This document shows positions 8,765 through 17,231 of a DNA stretch of 40,279 nt, in pieces. A model generated the notes under the pieces. That model saw nothing but the letters and a program-made list of their open reading frames with translations, was not told the DNA's origin and did not search any database. The position numbers and the translations under genes were made by a program. How positions within the stretch are numbered: the stretch's first letter is position 1; the number at the start of each line of letters is the position of its first letter. Where the stretch lies: contig NZ_JAMZIK010000063.1 in assembly GCF_024178315.1 (NCBI RefSeq), positions 1 through 40,279 on the forward strand. Reading direction: 5' to 3'. The DNA is from Siccirubricoccus soli. Its GTDB lineage: Bacteria > Pseudomonadota > Alphaproteobacteria > Acetobacterales > Acetobacteraceae.

Positions 8765-9040
8765 ATGCGCCAGACCATCCTCGCCCAGGGTCCGGACCGC
8801 CGGGTGATCGAGACCGATGATTACGGCACCAACCTCCTCGCCCCCGATGGCGTGGTGGTGGAACGCCACGGCACGGACCGTCATGCCGAAGCCCTGTCCC
8901 GCCTCCACGCCGAGGGCTGGCAAGTGGTCTCGGACCGGCATCTCCGGCCCGAAGCCGCGCCGACCTCGGATGGCGGCACCCCCGGCATCGCCGATGCGCC
9001 GGGCCCTGCCGGCACGGTCACCGACGGTCATTCCGGATGA
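8765..9040 (+). CDS. Small hypothetical protein
   Basis: A 91-residue protein with an AAGGAG site at good distance from ATG 8765. The first 60 residues look foldable; the last 30 are Pro/Gly/Thr-rich and probably disordered. There is no signal peptide or membrane segment. It follows the EEP gene by 70 bases and may be co-transcribed. I do not recognise the family. Confidence 0.65.
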   Translation: MRQTILAQGPDRRVIETDDYGTNLLAPDGVVVERHGTDRHAEALSRLHAEGWQVVSDRHLRPEAAPTSDGGTPGIADAPGPAGTVTDGHSG

Positions 9041-9221
9041 GGTGACCGCCTTACCCGAAATTTGACGTTTTTCCCTGGCGGATAGCCCTTATTGCTCGCG
9101 GCGACCGCGGTGCCGGGCCGCTTGCCCGGTGCCGCGGCGGCGTGGCACTTCTACCGCGCGTCCCACTGCACCGGGGGCTGCCTGCCGATGAGGGTCGGCC
9201 ACCAGATCGAGGAGGTTTTGC

Positions 9222-10094
9222 TTGCCTATCAAGCCGCTCAAGAAGGCTGTCCTCCCCGTTGCCGGCCTCGGCACCCGCTTCCTGCCGGCCACCAAGGCGC
9301 TGGCGAAGGAGATGCTGCCGGTCGTCGACCGCCCGCTCATCCAGTATGCGATCGACGAGGCCCGCGCCGCCGGCATCGAGCAGTTCTGCCTCATCACCGG
9401 CCGCGGCAAGACCGCGATCGTCGAGCATTTCGACGTCGCCTATGAGCTCGAGCGCACGCTCGCCGAACGCGGCAAGGACGAGATCCTGCAGGAGCTGCGC
9501 AGCCTCTCCATCGAGCCCGGCGCGATGATGACGGTGCGCCAGCAGGTGCCGATGGGACTCGGCCACGCCATCTGGTGCGCCCGCGCCTTCATCGGCGACG
9601 ATCCCTTCGCCATCCTGCTGCCGGACGACCTGATGCAGTGCGACCCGCCCTGCATGGCCCAGCTCGCCGAGGCCTACCGGGAGACCGGCGGCAACGTCGT
9701 CGCCATCGAGGAAGTGCCGCGGGAGCGGGTGAACCGCTACGGCGTGCTGGACGTGGCGGAGGACAAGGGCCGGCTCGTCTCCGTCAAGGGGCTGGTGGAG
9801 AAGCCGCCGGTGGACAAGGCGCCCTCCAACCTCACCATCATCGGCCGCTACGTGCTGATGCCGGAGGTGATCGGCCATCTCTCGAAGATGGAGCGCGGCG
9901 CCGGCGGCGAGGTGCAGCTCACCGACGGCATGGCCAAGCTGATCGGCAGCCAGCCCTTCCATGGGCTGCGCTACACTGGCCGCCGTTTCGATTGCGGCGA
10001 CAAGGCGGGTTTCCTGGAGGCCCAGATCGCCTTCGCCCTGGGCCGCCCGGATATGGCGCCGGCGGTACGGGAATTCCTCAAGCGCTACGCCTGA
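9222..10094 (+). CDS. galU: UTP-glucose-1-phosphate uridylyltransferase
   Basis: A 290-residue nucleotidyltransferase making UDP-glucose from UTP and glucose-1-phosphate. The signature loop AGLGTRFLPATKALAKEML spans about 14-32. LPDDLMQC (about 132) gives the metal site, and VEKPP and the GGEVQLTD segment are family-typical. The start is TTG 9222, supported by GAGGAGG seven bases upstream and by the conserved N-terminus. It leads a galU-ugd-phosphohexomutase set that would supply UDP-glucose and UDP-glucuronate for exopolysaccharide. Confidence 0.95.
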   Translation: MPIKPLKKAVLPVAGLGTRFLPATKALAKEMLPVVDRPLIQYAIDEARAAGIEQFCLITGRGKTAIVEHFDVAYELERTLAERGKDEILQELRSLSIEPGAMMTVRQQVPMGLGHAIWCARAFIGDDPFAILLPDDLMQCDPPCMAQLAEAYRETGGNVVAIEEVPRERVNRYGVLDVAEDKGRLVSVKGLVEKPPVDKAPSNLTIIGRYVLMPEVIGHLSKMERGAGGEVQLTDGMAKLIGSQPFHGLRYTGRRFDCGDKAGFLEAQIAFALGRPDMAPAVREFLKRYA

Positions 10095-10123
10095 AGCCCG
10101 CCCTGGCGCCGGCCGAAAGGTTC

Positions 10124-10192
10124 AGGCAAATGTTTTGGCGGCATGCTGGAGACGACGGGCCGTCCTGCCCGTCGCTCCGGAACATGCTCTAG
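10124..10192. repeat. Degenerate CTAG-ended palindromic repeat between galU and ugd
   Basis: A hairpin with a perfect GACGGGC/GCCCGTC core and imperfect outer arms lies between the two genes and ends in GCTCTAG (10186-10192). No matching CTAG is seen at the left side. It looks like a decayed member of the CTAG repeat family and could also attenuate transcription into ugd. The left border is approximate. Confidence 0.5.
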
Positions 10193-10208
10193 GCCGAGGG
10201 GTCGGGTT

Positions 10209-11525
10209 ATGCGTATTGCCATGGTCGGGGCCGGCTATGTTGGCCTGGTTTCCGGCGCCTGCTTCGCCGAATTCGGCACGGATGTCTGCATCGTGGATAC
10301 CGATGCCGGCAAGGTCGAGGCGCTGCGCGCCGGCCGCATCCCGATCTACGAGCCGGGGCTCGACAAGCTGGTGGAGGAGAATGCGCGGGATGGCCGCCTG
10401 ACCTTCACCACCGAGCTGGAGCAGGCGGTGCGGGGGGCGGATGCCGTCTTCCTCGCCGTCGGCACGCCGACCCGGCGCGGCGACGGCCATGCCGACCTCA
10501 CCTATGTCTATGCCGCCGCCGAGCAGGTGGCGAAGGCCGCCTCCGGCCCGTTGGTGCTGGTGACGAAATCCACCGTGCCGGTCGGCACCGGGCAGGAGGT
10601 GCTGAAGATCGTCCGCCGCGTCCGGCCGGACCTTGCCATCAGCGTCGCCTCCAACCCGGAATTCCTCCGCGAGGGCAGCGCCATCGGCGATTTCATGCGG
10701 CCGGACCGCGTGGTGATCGGGGTGGAGGAGGGACCTTCCGGCGAGCGCGCCGCGGCGGTGCTGCGCCGGCTCTACCGCCCGCTCAACCTCATCGAGGTGC
10801 CGATCCTGGCGACGCGGCTGGAGACGGCGGAGCTGATCAAGTACGCCGCCAACGCCTTCCTCGCCACCAAGATCACCTTCATCAACGAGATCGCCAATCT
10901 CTGCGAGAAGGTGGGCGCCGATGTGCATGACGTGGCGCGCGGCATGGGGCTGGATGGCCGGATCGGCCGGAAGTTCCTGCATGCCGGCCCAGGCTATGGC
11001 GGTTCCTGCTTCCCCAAGGACACGCTGGCGCTGGCCCGCACGGCGCAGGATTACGGCGCGCCGGTGCGGCTGGTGGAGGCCACCATCGCGGTGAACGAGG
11101 CGCGCAAGGCGGAGATGGCGGAGCGGGTCATCGCCGCCTGCGGCGGCAGCGTCGCCGGCAGGACCATCGCCGTGCTCGGCCTGACCTTCAAGCCGGAGAC
11201 GGACGACATGCGGGACGCGCCCTCCCTCATCGTCGTGCCGCGGCTGGTGGAGGCCGGCGCCACGGTGCGGGCCTTCGACCCGCAGCCGGCCCATGCCAAG
11301 CAGGCCCTGCCCGGCGCCGTGACCTTCTGCATCTCCGCGCTGGAGGCCGCGAAGGGCGCCGATGCGCTGGTGCTGCTGACCGAGTGGAACGAGTTCCGCG
11401 CCCTCTCGCCGGAGAAGCTGAAGGCGGCGATGGCGGGCGACGTCCTGCTCGACCTGCGCAATGTCTATGACCCGGAGGCGATGCGCGCCGCCGGCTTCCG
11501 CTACCAATCGATCGGCCGTCCCTGA
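10209..11525 (+). CDS. ugd: UDP-glucose 6-dehydrogenase
   Basis: A 438-residue NAD-dependent enzyme oxidising UDP-glucose to UDP-glucuronate. The Rossmann motif GAGYVG is at 7-12, followed by [17 protein letters not shown] and the central helix with [12 protein letters not shown]. The catalytic Cys267 lies in [13 protein letters not shown] 10209 places the Rossmann strand at the usual position; the 22-codon extension upstream is encoded by the intergenic repeat and is unlikely. The next gene begins 23 bases on. Confidence 0.95.
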   Translation: MRIAMVGAGYVGLVSGACFAEFGTDVCIVDTDAGKVEALRAGRIPIYEPGLDKLVEENARDGRLTFTTELEQAVRGADAVFLAVGTPTRRGDGHADLTYVYAAAEQVAKAASGPLVLVTKSTVPVGTGQEVLKIVRRVRPDLAISVASNPEFLREGSAIGDFMRPDRVVIGVEEGPSGERAAAVLRRLYRPLNLIEVPILATRLETAELIKYAANAFLATKITFINEIANLCEKVGADVHDVARGMGLDGRIGRKFLHAGPGYGGSCFPKDTLALARTAQDYGAPVRLVEATIAVNEARKAEMAERVIAACGGSVAGRTIAVLGLTFKPETDDMRDAPSLIVVPRLVEAGATVRAFDPQPAHAKQALPGAVTFCISALEAAKGADALVLLTEWNEFRALSPEKLKAAMAGDVLLDLRNVYDPEAMRAAGFRYQSIGRP

Positions 11526-11548
11526 AGGCGCCGCCGGGGAGACACAAA

Positions 11549-12964
11549 ATGACCGTCTTCACCCACCATTTCGACCCGACGGTACTGCGCGAATACGACA
11601 TCCGCGGCATCATCGGCGAGACCTTGCGGCCGGAGGATGCCTTCGCCATCGGCCGCTGCTTCGGCAGCCTGGTGGCGCGTGCCGGCGGCAGCAAGGTGGC
11701 GGTCGGCTATGATGGCCGCCTCTCCTCCCCGGATCTGGAGCCGCAGCTCGTCGCCGGCCTGCGCGCCTGCGGGCTGCAGGTGCTGCGCGTCGGGCTGGTG
11801 GCGACGCCGATGCTCTACTTCGCCGCCTATCAGCTCGGCACCGATGGCGCGGTGATGGTGACCGGCAGCCACAACCCGCCCAACTACAACGGCTTCAAGA
11901 TGATGCTGGGCAAGAAGCCGTTCTTTGGCGCGCAGATCCAGGAGATCGGCCGCATGGCCGCCGAGGGCGATGTGGTGCCCGTGGCGACCGAGGGCTCGGA
12001 CGAGAAGGTCGATATCCTCGAGGATTACGTGGCCCGCGTGCTGCGCGACTATGATGGCGGCGACCGCAAGCTGAAGGTGGTCTGGGATCCGGGCAATGGC
12101 TCCGGCTCCGAGGTGACGAAGGCGCTGGCCGGCAAGCTGCCGGGCGAGCATACCGTCATCAACGGCGATGTGGACGGCACCTTCCCGAACCACCATCCGG
12201 ACCCGACGGTGGCCAAGAACCTCGAGCAACTCATCGCGGAGGTGGCGAAGCAGGGCGCCGATCTGGGCATCGCCTTCGACGGCGATGCCGACCGCATCGG
12301 CGTGGTGGACAATGAGGGCCACATCCTGTTCGGCGACCAGCTCCTCGTCGTGCTGGCGCGGGACGTGCTGAAGTCCAAGCCGGGCGGCACCATCATTGCC
12401 GACGTCAAGGCGAGCCAGGTGCTGTTCGACGAGGTGGCGAAGGCCGGCGGCAATCCGCTGATGTGGAAGACCGGCCACTCGCTCATCAAGGCGAAGATGG
12501 CGGAGACCGGTTCGCCGCTGGCCGGCGAGATGTCCGGCCACATCTTCTTCGCCGACAAGTGGTACGGCTTCGACGACGCGCCCTATTCCGCGGTGCGGCT
12601 GCTCGGCATCGTCGCGCGGCTCTCCACCTCCCTCGCCGCGGTGCGGGCGGCGCTGCCGCAGGTGATCAACACGCCGGAGCTGCGCTTCAACTGCGAGGAG
12701 ACCCGGAAATTCGAGGTGGTGAAGGAGGTGAAGGAGCGCCTCGCCGCCGCCGGCGCCCGGGTGCAGGATGTGGACGGCGTCCGCGTGCTGACCGAGGATG
12801 GCTGGTGGCTGCTGCGCGCCTCCAACACCCAGGCCGTGCTGGTGGCGCGCTGCGAGGCGAGCAGCGAGGCGGGGCTGGAGCGGCTGAAGGCGCAGCTTTC
12901 CGAGCAGATTCAGGCCTCGGGGCTGGCGGTGCCGGATTTCTCGGGCGCCAACGCAGGACACTGA
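11549..12964 (+). CDS. Phosphomannomutase/phosphoglucomutase
   Basis: A 471-residue alpha-D-phosphohexomutase of the AlgC/ManB type, interconverting hexose 6- and 1-phosphates and thereby feeding GalU. The phosphoserine is Ser107 in [14 protein letters not shown]. The Mg site is DGDADR from Asp244, and the sugar-binding loop is GEMSGH near 327. The N-terminal REYDIRGI is typical. It is third in the galU-ugd cluster and ends just before a terminator block. The choice between mannose and glucose cannot be read from sequence alone, and AlgC-type enzymes often do both. Confidence 0.93.
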   Translation: MTVFTHHFDPTVLREYDIRGIIGETLRPEDAFAIGRCFGSLVARAGGSKVAVGYDGRLSSPDLEPQLVAGLRACGLQVLRVGLVATPMLYFAAYQLGTDGAVMVTGSHNPPNYNGFKMMLGKKPFFGAQIQEIGRMAAEGDVVPVATEGSDEKVDILEDYVARVLRDYDGGDRKLKVVWDPGNGSGSEVTKALAGKLPGEHTVINGDVDGTFPNHHPDPTVAKNLEQLIAEVAKQGADLGIAFDGDADRIGVVDNEGHILFGDQLLVVLARDVLKSKPGGTIIADVKASQVLFDEVAKAGGNPLMWKTGHSLIKAKMAETGSPLAGEMSGHIFFADKWYGFDDAPYSAVRLLGIVARLSTSLAAVRAALPQVINTPELRFNCEETRKFEVVKEVKERLAAAGARVQDVDGVRVLTEDGWWLLRASNTQAVLVARCEASSEAGLERLKAQLSEQIQASGLAVPDFSGANAGH

Positions 12965-12965
12965 G

Positions 12966-13070
12966 GGAGGGCGCTGCCCTCCTCCTTTGAACCCTCGGGC
13001 CTGAACTCAAGGTTTCCAAAGGCCCTTCGGCCTTTGGCGGGGGGAGCTTGAGGAGGGCAGAGCCCTCCTC
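12966..13070. terminator. Three-hairpin terminator block (copy 1)
   Basis: Three stems follow the mutase stop: 12966-12982, 13016-13037 (CCAAAGGCC arms) and 13050-13070 (GAGGAGGGC arms, AGA loop). The last two, with their spacer, recur almost unchanged at 21003-21058. It lies between convergent genes and could end both transcripts. Confidence 0.65.
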
Positions 13071-13075
13071 AACAC

Positions 13076-13183
13076 CTAGAGCGGTTTCACGCTGACCGTG
13101 TCAGCGCGGAACCGCTCTAGTCTTTTGTTTTCTCGCATTTTCCGAGTCGCCAAGCGATCCCGCTTGGCTTGAAAATGCTCTAG
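13076..13183. repeat. CTAG-bounded double palindromic repeat
   Basis: Three CTAGs divide the unit. 13076-13120 is one long hairpin with 21-bp arms and three mismatches. 13121-13183 contains nested hairpins (GCATTTTC/GAAAATGC outside, GCCAAGCG/CGCTTGGC inside). The rightmost CTAG gives the TAG stop of the minus-strand gene that follows. Confidence 0.8.
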
Positions 13184-13752
13184 ATCGGAGGCAAGCGCAA
13201 GCTCCGCGCCACCTGCTCCGCCCGATCCAGCGCCTTGTCCAGCGCCGCCATGGTGGCGCCGAGGTCGGGGCTCGGGTCCTTCTCCCAGGCCCGGATCGTC
13301 GCCAGCCACACCGCGGTCAGCCCATTGGCCCGCGCCAGCCCCGGCAGCCCGGCCGTGCTGATCTCCGCCGCTTCCAGCATCCAGGCCATGGAGCGCGGCA
13401 GCGACGCCAGCAGGACCAGGCCCAGCAGCGGGTCCCGCCGCACATCCTGCAGCAGCCGCAGCACGCCCGCCCGGTGGGGCTGCATGGCGTCGATCCGCCG
13501 CATGATGACGTCGAAGAGCCGGTCCCGCGCCGTGCTGGTCGGATCGGCCATCGTGCCCTCCAGCACCTCCTGGTCGGTGACCCGGCCGTGCAGGCCGAGC
13601 AGCGCCAGAGGGCCGGGGCAGCGGCGCCGAATCTCGGCCGGCGCCACGCCGCTGGCCGCGGCGATGCGGCGCATCGTCACCCCGTGCCAGCCATGGGCGG
13701 CCACCACCTGCCACAGCCCGGCCACCAGCTTCGTGTCGGTTTCGTCGCTCAT
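13180..13752 (-). CDS. COQ9-like TetR-family protein
   Basis: A 190-residue protein. The first 50 residues form a TetR-type helix-turn-helix (WHGVTMRRIAAASGVAP). The C-terminal part, with LFDVIMRRID, a hydrophobic SLPRSMAWMLEAAE helix and a closing TMAALDKALDRAEQ helix, follows the COQ9 pattern, whose members bind isoprenoid lipids in ubiquinone biosynthesis. It may be a ubiquinone factor rather than a DNA-binding regulator. It lies 89 bases downstream of cofC on the same strand and may be read through from the F420 operon. The stop TAG belongs to the adjacent CTAG repeat. Confidence 0.75.
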   Translation of the reverse strand: MSDETDTKLVAGLWQVVAAHGWHGVTMRRIAAASGVAPAEIRRRCPGPLALLGLHGRVTDQEVLEGTMADPTSTARDRLFDVIMRRIDAMQPHRAGVLRLLQDVRRDPLLGLVLLASLPRSMAWMLEAAEISTAGLPGLARANGLTAVWLATIRAWEKDPSPDLGATMAALDKALDRAEQVARSLRLPPI

Positions 13753-13841
13753 GGGGGAAGTGTGGGGTCGCCGGTGCCTGGCGTGAAGCCCTGGCCTGTG
13801 CGGTTCGGCGCGCGATCCGCGCCTCGGGGCGTTCCCGGCCT

Positions 13842-14504
13842 CTACGCCACCAGCCCTTCTGCCCGCAGCCAAGCAAGGCTCCGCGTCCCCGCTGCCTCCG
13901 GCAGCCGGGCCAGGGCGTCGAGGTCGGCCGGGTTGTCGATATCCATGGCAATCCCCGGCAGGGGGACGATCCGCGGCTCGATCCCCCGCGCCCGGGCAGC
14001 GGCGAGGTGCGGGTAGTAGCTGTCCTCCCCGAAGCGGAGCGGCACGGCGAGTGGCGGCGTCAGGATGATGGCGTTGGAGCCCTGCAGATCATGCGCCGGG
14101 GCGATGGTGAAGGCGGGCGCCGCGCCATGCGCGGCCAGCAGCGCCTCCACCTCCGCCGCGGTGATGGCCGGGATGTCGCCCGGCAGGGCCAGCATCCCCT
14201 GCCCCTCCGCGGCCAGGATGCGGGCGGCGGCGGTGACGCTGCCAGTGTGTCCGTCCCGAGCGCCCTCCGTGATCACGCGGGCGCCGAGGCGCTTCGCCTG
14301 CTCCGTCGCCCAGGGGTCCAGGGTGACGAGGGCGATGCCGGCCAGGCCGCGCGCGCCGGCCAGCGCCGCCAGCACCTCGCCGATCATCAGCCGCATCAGC
14401 GCCTGGCGCTGGGCGGAGGACAGGCGGGGCGAAAGGCGCTGCTTTGCTCCCTCCAGCTCCTTCACCGGCAGCACGGCCCAGATGGGGGTGGTGTTGCCGT
14501 TCAT
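13842..14504 (-). CDS. cofC: F420 guanylyltransferase CofC/FbiD
   Basis: A 220-residue nucleotidyltransferase that joins GTP to a three-carbon phosphoacid (2-phospholactate, phosphoenolpyruvate or 3-phosphoglycerate, depending on lineage) in F420 synthesis. Seen here are VKELEGAKQRL (14-24), LPGDIP (107-112), GSNAI (142-146), the FGEDSYYPHL block (158-167) with RGI, and MDIDNPADL (187-195), all in family order and usual length. Its ATG overlaps the cofD stop (ATGA), showing translational coupling. Which phosphoacid it uses cannot be read with certainty. Confidence 0.9.
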   Translation of the reverse strand: MNGNTTPIWAVLPVKELEGAKQRLSPRLSSAQRQALMRLMIGEVLAALAGARGLAGIALVTLDPWATEQAKRLGARVITEGARDGHTGSVTAAARILAAEGQGMLALPGDIPAITAAEVEALLAAHGAAPAFTIAPAHDLQGSNAIILTPPLAVPLRFGEDSYYPHLAAARARGIEPRIVPLPGIAMDIDNPADLDALARLPEAAGTRSLAWLRAEGLVA

Positions 14505-15427
14505 GCGCGGCAGGCCTCCGCGGCCGCCAGCACGGCCTTGGCCAGCGCGATCTTCTCCGGCAGGCCGCGCATCAGGGTCGGCGCGCGGAACACCCTTGCA
14601 GTGATGCCCGTGGCGTCATCCTCCGGCTCCATGACATAGCCGGTCAGCAGCTCGCCATAGCGCCGCGCCACCCCGGCGGCGGAGACCGGCTCGCCCAGTT
14701 CGGCGAGCATCTTCGCCGTCGGCCCCTTCACCGCCTGGCCGCCGATGATGGGAGAGACGGCGATGACCGGCGCGCCGCATTCCCTGATCGCCTGCCGCAG
14801 CCCCGGCACGGCCAGGATCGGCTCGATACTGATGAGCGGGTTGGAGGGGCAGATGACCACGGCCCGCACCGTGCCGCTGGCCAGCAGCGCCATGGCCTCC
14901 GGCTGCGGCCGAGCCTCCTTCGTGCCCTGGAATTGCACGGCACGAATGGCAGGCCGCGCCTGCTGGCCGACGAACCAGTCCTGGAAATCCACCCAGCCCT
15001 GGATGGTCAGCACCCGCGTCCGCACCGGATCGTCGCTCATCGGCAGAATGCGCGGCCGAGCGCCAAGGCGGTGGCAGAACTCCGCGGTGATGGCGGAGAG
15101 CGTCTCGCCCGCCCGCAGGCGCCGCGTGCGCTCCACATGCGTCGCCAGGTCGCGGTCCCCGAGGCGGAACCAGGTGGCGCCGCCCAGCGCCTCGACCGCC
15201 TCCATGAAGGCCCAGCTCTCGTCGCGGCGGCCCCAGCCGGTCTCGGGGTTGTCGAGTCCCGCCAGGGTGTACATCAGCGTGTCGATATCGGGGGAGATGG
15301 CCAGGCCGAGATGCTCGAAATCATCTCCGGTATTGGCGAGGATGGTGAGCTGCTCCGGCGGCAGGACGTAGGACAGACCGAGGGCCAGCTTGGCGCCGCC
15401 AATGCCGCCCGAAAGCGCGAGGATCAT
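14501..15427 (-). CDS. cofD: F420 2-phospho-L-lactate transferase CofD/FbiA
   Basis: A 308-residue enzyme that moves the phosphoacid moiety from the GDP-linked donor to the deazaflavin FO, giving F420-0 or its dehydro form. Motifs are SGGIGGAKLALGL (6-18), NTGDD (32-36), the DIDTLMYTLAGL segment (47-58), RLGDRDLATH and ICPSNPLISI. The length equals that of known CofD proteins. The start ATG 15427 overlaps the cofE stop by ATGA and its own stop overlaps the cofC start, so the three cof genes form a tightly coupled operon. Confidence 0.95.
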   Translation of the reverse strand: MILALSGGIGGAKLALGLSYVLPPEQLTILANTGDDFEHLGLAISPDIDTLMYTLAGLDNPETGWGRRDESWAFMEAVEALGGATWFRLGDRDLATHVERTRRLRAGETLSAITAEFCHRLGARPRILPMSDDPVRTRVLTIQGWVDFQDWFVGQQARPAIRAVQFQGTKEARPQPEAMALLASGTVRAVVICPSNPLISIEPILAVPGLRQAIRECGAPVIAVSPIIGGQAVKGPTAKMLAELGEPVSAAGVARRYGELLTGYVMEPEDDATGITARVFRAPTLMRGLPEKIALAKAVLAAAEACRA

Positions 15428-16170
15428 CGGAAGAGGTCTTCGGCGGCAGGACGCACGAGGGTGGAGGCCGGGTTGGCCGGGGCAGACCATGCCAGGCCAC
15501 GGAGCAGCACCACCGGCTGCGCCTCCGCCCCCTGCCCCATCAGCAATCCGGCGGCGGCGGCGATCTCATCGGCGAAGCCAGTCAGGCTGACATGCAGGGT
15601 GCGGCCGAACATGTCCGGCTGGCCGCGCAGATCGACCAGGGAGGGCAGGCCGGCGGCGCCGATCGCCACCCCCACCGTGCCGCGCCGCCAGGCCCGGCCG
15701 AAGCTGTCGCTGATGACGACCGGCAGGCCGAGCGTGGCGCTGAGGGCCGCGGCCGAACCGTCCGGGTCCACCGGCAGCAGCAGGGCCTGCGGCTCCTCCT
15801 CCGGCCCCACGACGTTGGACTGGTCCAGCCCGCCATTGGCCATGACGAAGCCGAGGCGATGCTCGACGATGATGAGGTTGGGGCGGGAGCGGACGATTCG
15901 CACCGCATCGCGCAGGATCAGCTCGACCAGGCGCGGGTCCTTCCCCGTCTCGGCACCCAGGGCAATGGCGCGGGGCGAGGGCTCCACCTCCGCCAGCCGC
16001 ACCGCGCGGCCTTCCGCCTTGCTGACGATCTTCTGCGCGACCACCAGCACGTCGCCCGGCTGCACGGCGAGGCCGGCGCGGGCGAGGCCGGCGGCGATCA
16101 GCGCTGCCAGGTCGTCGCCGGCCTGGACCGGCGGCAGGCCCGGCAGGGCATGGAGCTCGAGGCGCTGCAC
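15424..16170 (-). CDS. cofE: F420-0:gamma-glutamyl ligase CofE (single-domain)
   Basis: A 248-residue GTP-dependent ligase that adds the glutamate tail to F420-0. Motifs are VAQKIVSKAEG (44-54), GFVMANGGLDQSNV (107-120), SDSFGRAWRRGTVGVAIG (154-171) and DEIAAAAGLLMGQ near the end. It has the archaeal CofE length and lacks the C-terminal FMN nitroreductase domain found in mycobacterial FbiB. The start is probably GTG 16170, ten bases after the fgd stop; longer ATG-started frames read back into fgd and are not conserved. The stop overlaps the cofD start. Confidence 0.92.
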   Translation of the reverse strand: MQRLELHALPGLPPVQAGDDLAALIAAGLARAGLAVQPGDVLVVAQKIVSKAEGRAVRLAEVEPSPRAIALGAETGKDPRLVELILRDAVRIVRSRPNLIIVEHRLGFVMANGGLDQSNVVGPEEEPQALLLPVDPDGSAAALSATLGLPVVISDSFGRAWRRGTVGVAIGAAGLPSLVDLRGQPDMFGRTLHVSLTGFADEIAAAAGLLMGQGAEAQPVVLLRGLAWSAPANPASTLVRPAAEDLFR

Positions 16171-16180
16171 CGCGGTGCCG

Positions 16181-17185
16181 CTACCCGAAGCGCTGGCGCA
16201 GCCGCGGCGCCACCTGCTCGCCAAACAGCCTGAGGAAGCGCGCCTGGTCCGGCCCCGGCGCATGGAAGACCAGGTGGTTGAAGCCGAGGCCGACGTAGTC
16301 GCCAATGCGCTCCACCATCTCCTCCGGGTCGCTGGAGACGATCCAGCGGCTCGCGGCGCGTTCCAGCGGCAGGGAATCCGCCAGCTTCTCCATCTCGACC
16401 GGATCCTCAACGGACATCTTCTCCTCCGGCGAGAGCGCCAGCGCCGCCCAGTGGCGGGTATCCTCCGTGGCGCGCTGGCGGTCGGTGTCGAAGCTGACCT
16501 TCACCTCGATCATCCGGTCGTAATCCGGCTTCGGCGTGCCGGCGGCTTCCAGCCCGGCGGCGACATTCGGCAGCAGCGTCTCGGTGTAGAGCTCCGGCTT
16601 CTTGCCGCTGGTGCAGATGAAGCCATCCCCCTGCCGCCCGGCATATTTCGCCACCAGCGCACCGGCGGCCGCGACATAGATCGGCAGCGGCGTGGGCGGG
16701 CGGTCATAGATCGTCGCCTTCTCGGTCTTGTAGTACTGGCCCTCGAAGCTCACCCGCTCCTCGGTCCAGAGCTTGCGCATCAGGGTGACGGCCTCCCGCA
16801 TCCGGGCGAAGCGTTCCTTGAATTCCGGCCAGGGGGCGCCGGTGGAGGGCACCTCGTTCAGCCCCTCCCCGGTGCCGATGCCGAGGATGACGCGGCCCGG
16901 GAACATGGACCCCAGCGTGCCGAAGGCCTGGGCGACGATGGAGGGGTGGTAGCGGAAGGTCGGCGTCAGCACGGAGGTGCCCATCACCAGCTTCGTCGTC
17001 CGCGCCCCCAGCGCGCCGAGCCAGACCAGCGAGTTCGGCGCATGCCCGTCGGTATGCTTCCAGGGCTGGAAATGGTCCGAGATGAAGCAGGAATCGAACC
17101 CCGCCTGCTCCGCCAGCACGGCGAAATCCAGGAGCACGCCGGGCGCGAATTGTTCGGCCGAAGCCTTGTAGCCGAGCTTGAGCAT
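16181..17185 (-). CDS. fgd: F420-dependent glucose-6-phosphate dehydrogenase
   Basis: A 334-residue luciferase-fold enzyme, very close by eye to mycobacterial FGD1, which oxidises glucose-6-phosphate and reduces F420. It opens [14 protein letters not shown] and keeps SDHFQPW (His38, Trp42), GTGEGLNE (Glu107), ICTSGK (Thr192, Lys195), Lys256 and Arg280. These correspond to FGD1 catalytic His40, Trp44 and Glu109 and to its phosphate-binding Thr195, Lys198, Lys259 and Arg283. An AAGGAT site precedes ATG 17185. It sits directly upstream of cofE, so cofactor synthesis and reduction are expressed together. FGD-fold sugar-6-phosphate dehydrogenases with other substrates exist and are the main alternative. 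Confidence 0.9.
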   Translation of the reverse strand: MLKLGYKASAEQFAPGVLLDFAVLAEQAGFDSCFISDHFQPWKHTDGHAPNSLVWLGALGARTTKLVMGTSVLTPTFRYHPSIVAQAFGTLGSMFPGRVILGIGTGEGLNEVPSTGAPWPEFKERFARMREAVTLMRKLWTEERVSFEGQYYKTEKATIYDRPPTPLPIYVAAAGALVAKYAGRQGDGFICTSGKKPELYTETLLPNVAAGLEAAGTPKPDYDRMIEVKVSFDTDRQRATEDTRHWAALALSPEEKMSVEDPVEMEKLADSLPLERAASRWIVSSDPEEMVERIGDYVGLGFNHLVFHAPGPDQARFLRLFGEQVAPRLRQRFG

Positions 17186-17231
17186 GGCGGGGGATCCTTC
17201 TGGCGTTCCTGAGAGGGAGTCTAGCGCAGCC

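Noticed and set aside
6940-8778. A 612-residue minus-strand frame across the helicase and EEP genes
   Set aside because: It is antisense to two clear genes and contains no recognisable motif.
9062-9094. TTGACG as a possible -35 box before galU
   Set aside because: No acceptable -10 hexamer lies at 16-18 bases; the nearest candidate is about 21 bases away.
10143-10208. An upstream ATG extending ugd by 22 residues
   Set aside because: The extension is encoded by the palindromic repeat, and the conserved Rossmann start is at ATG 10209.
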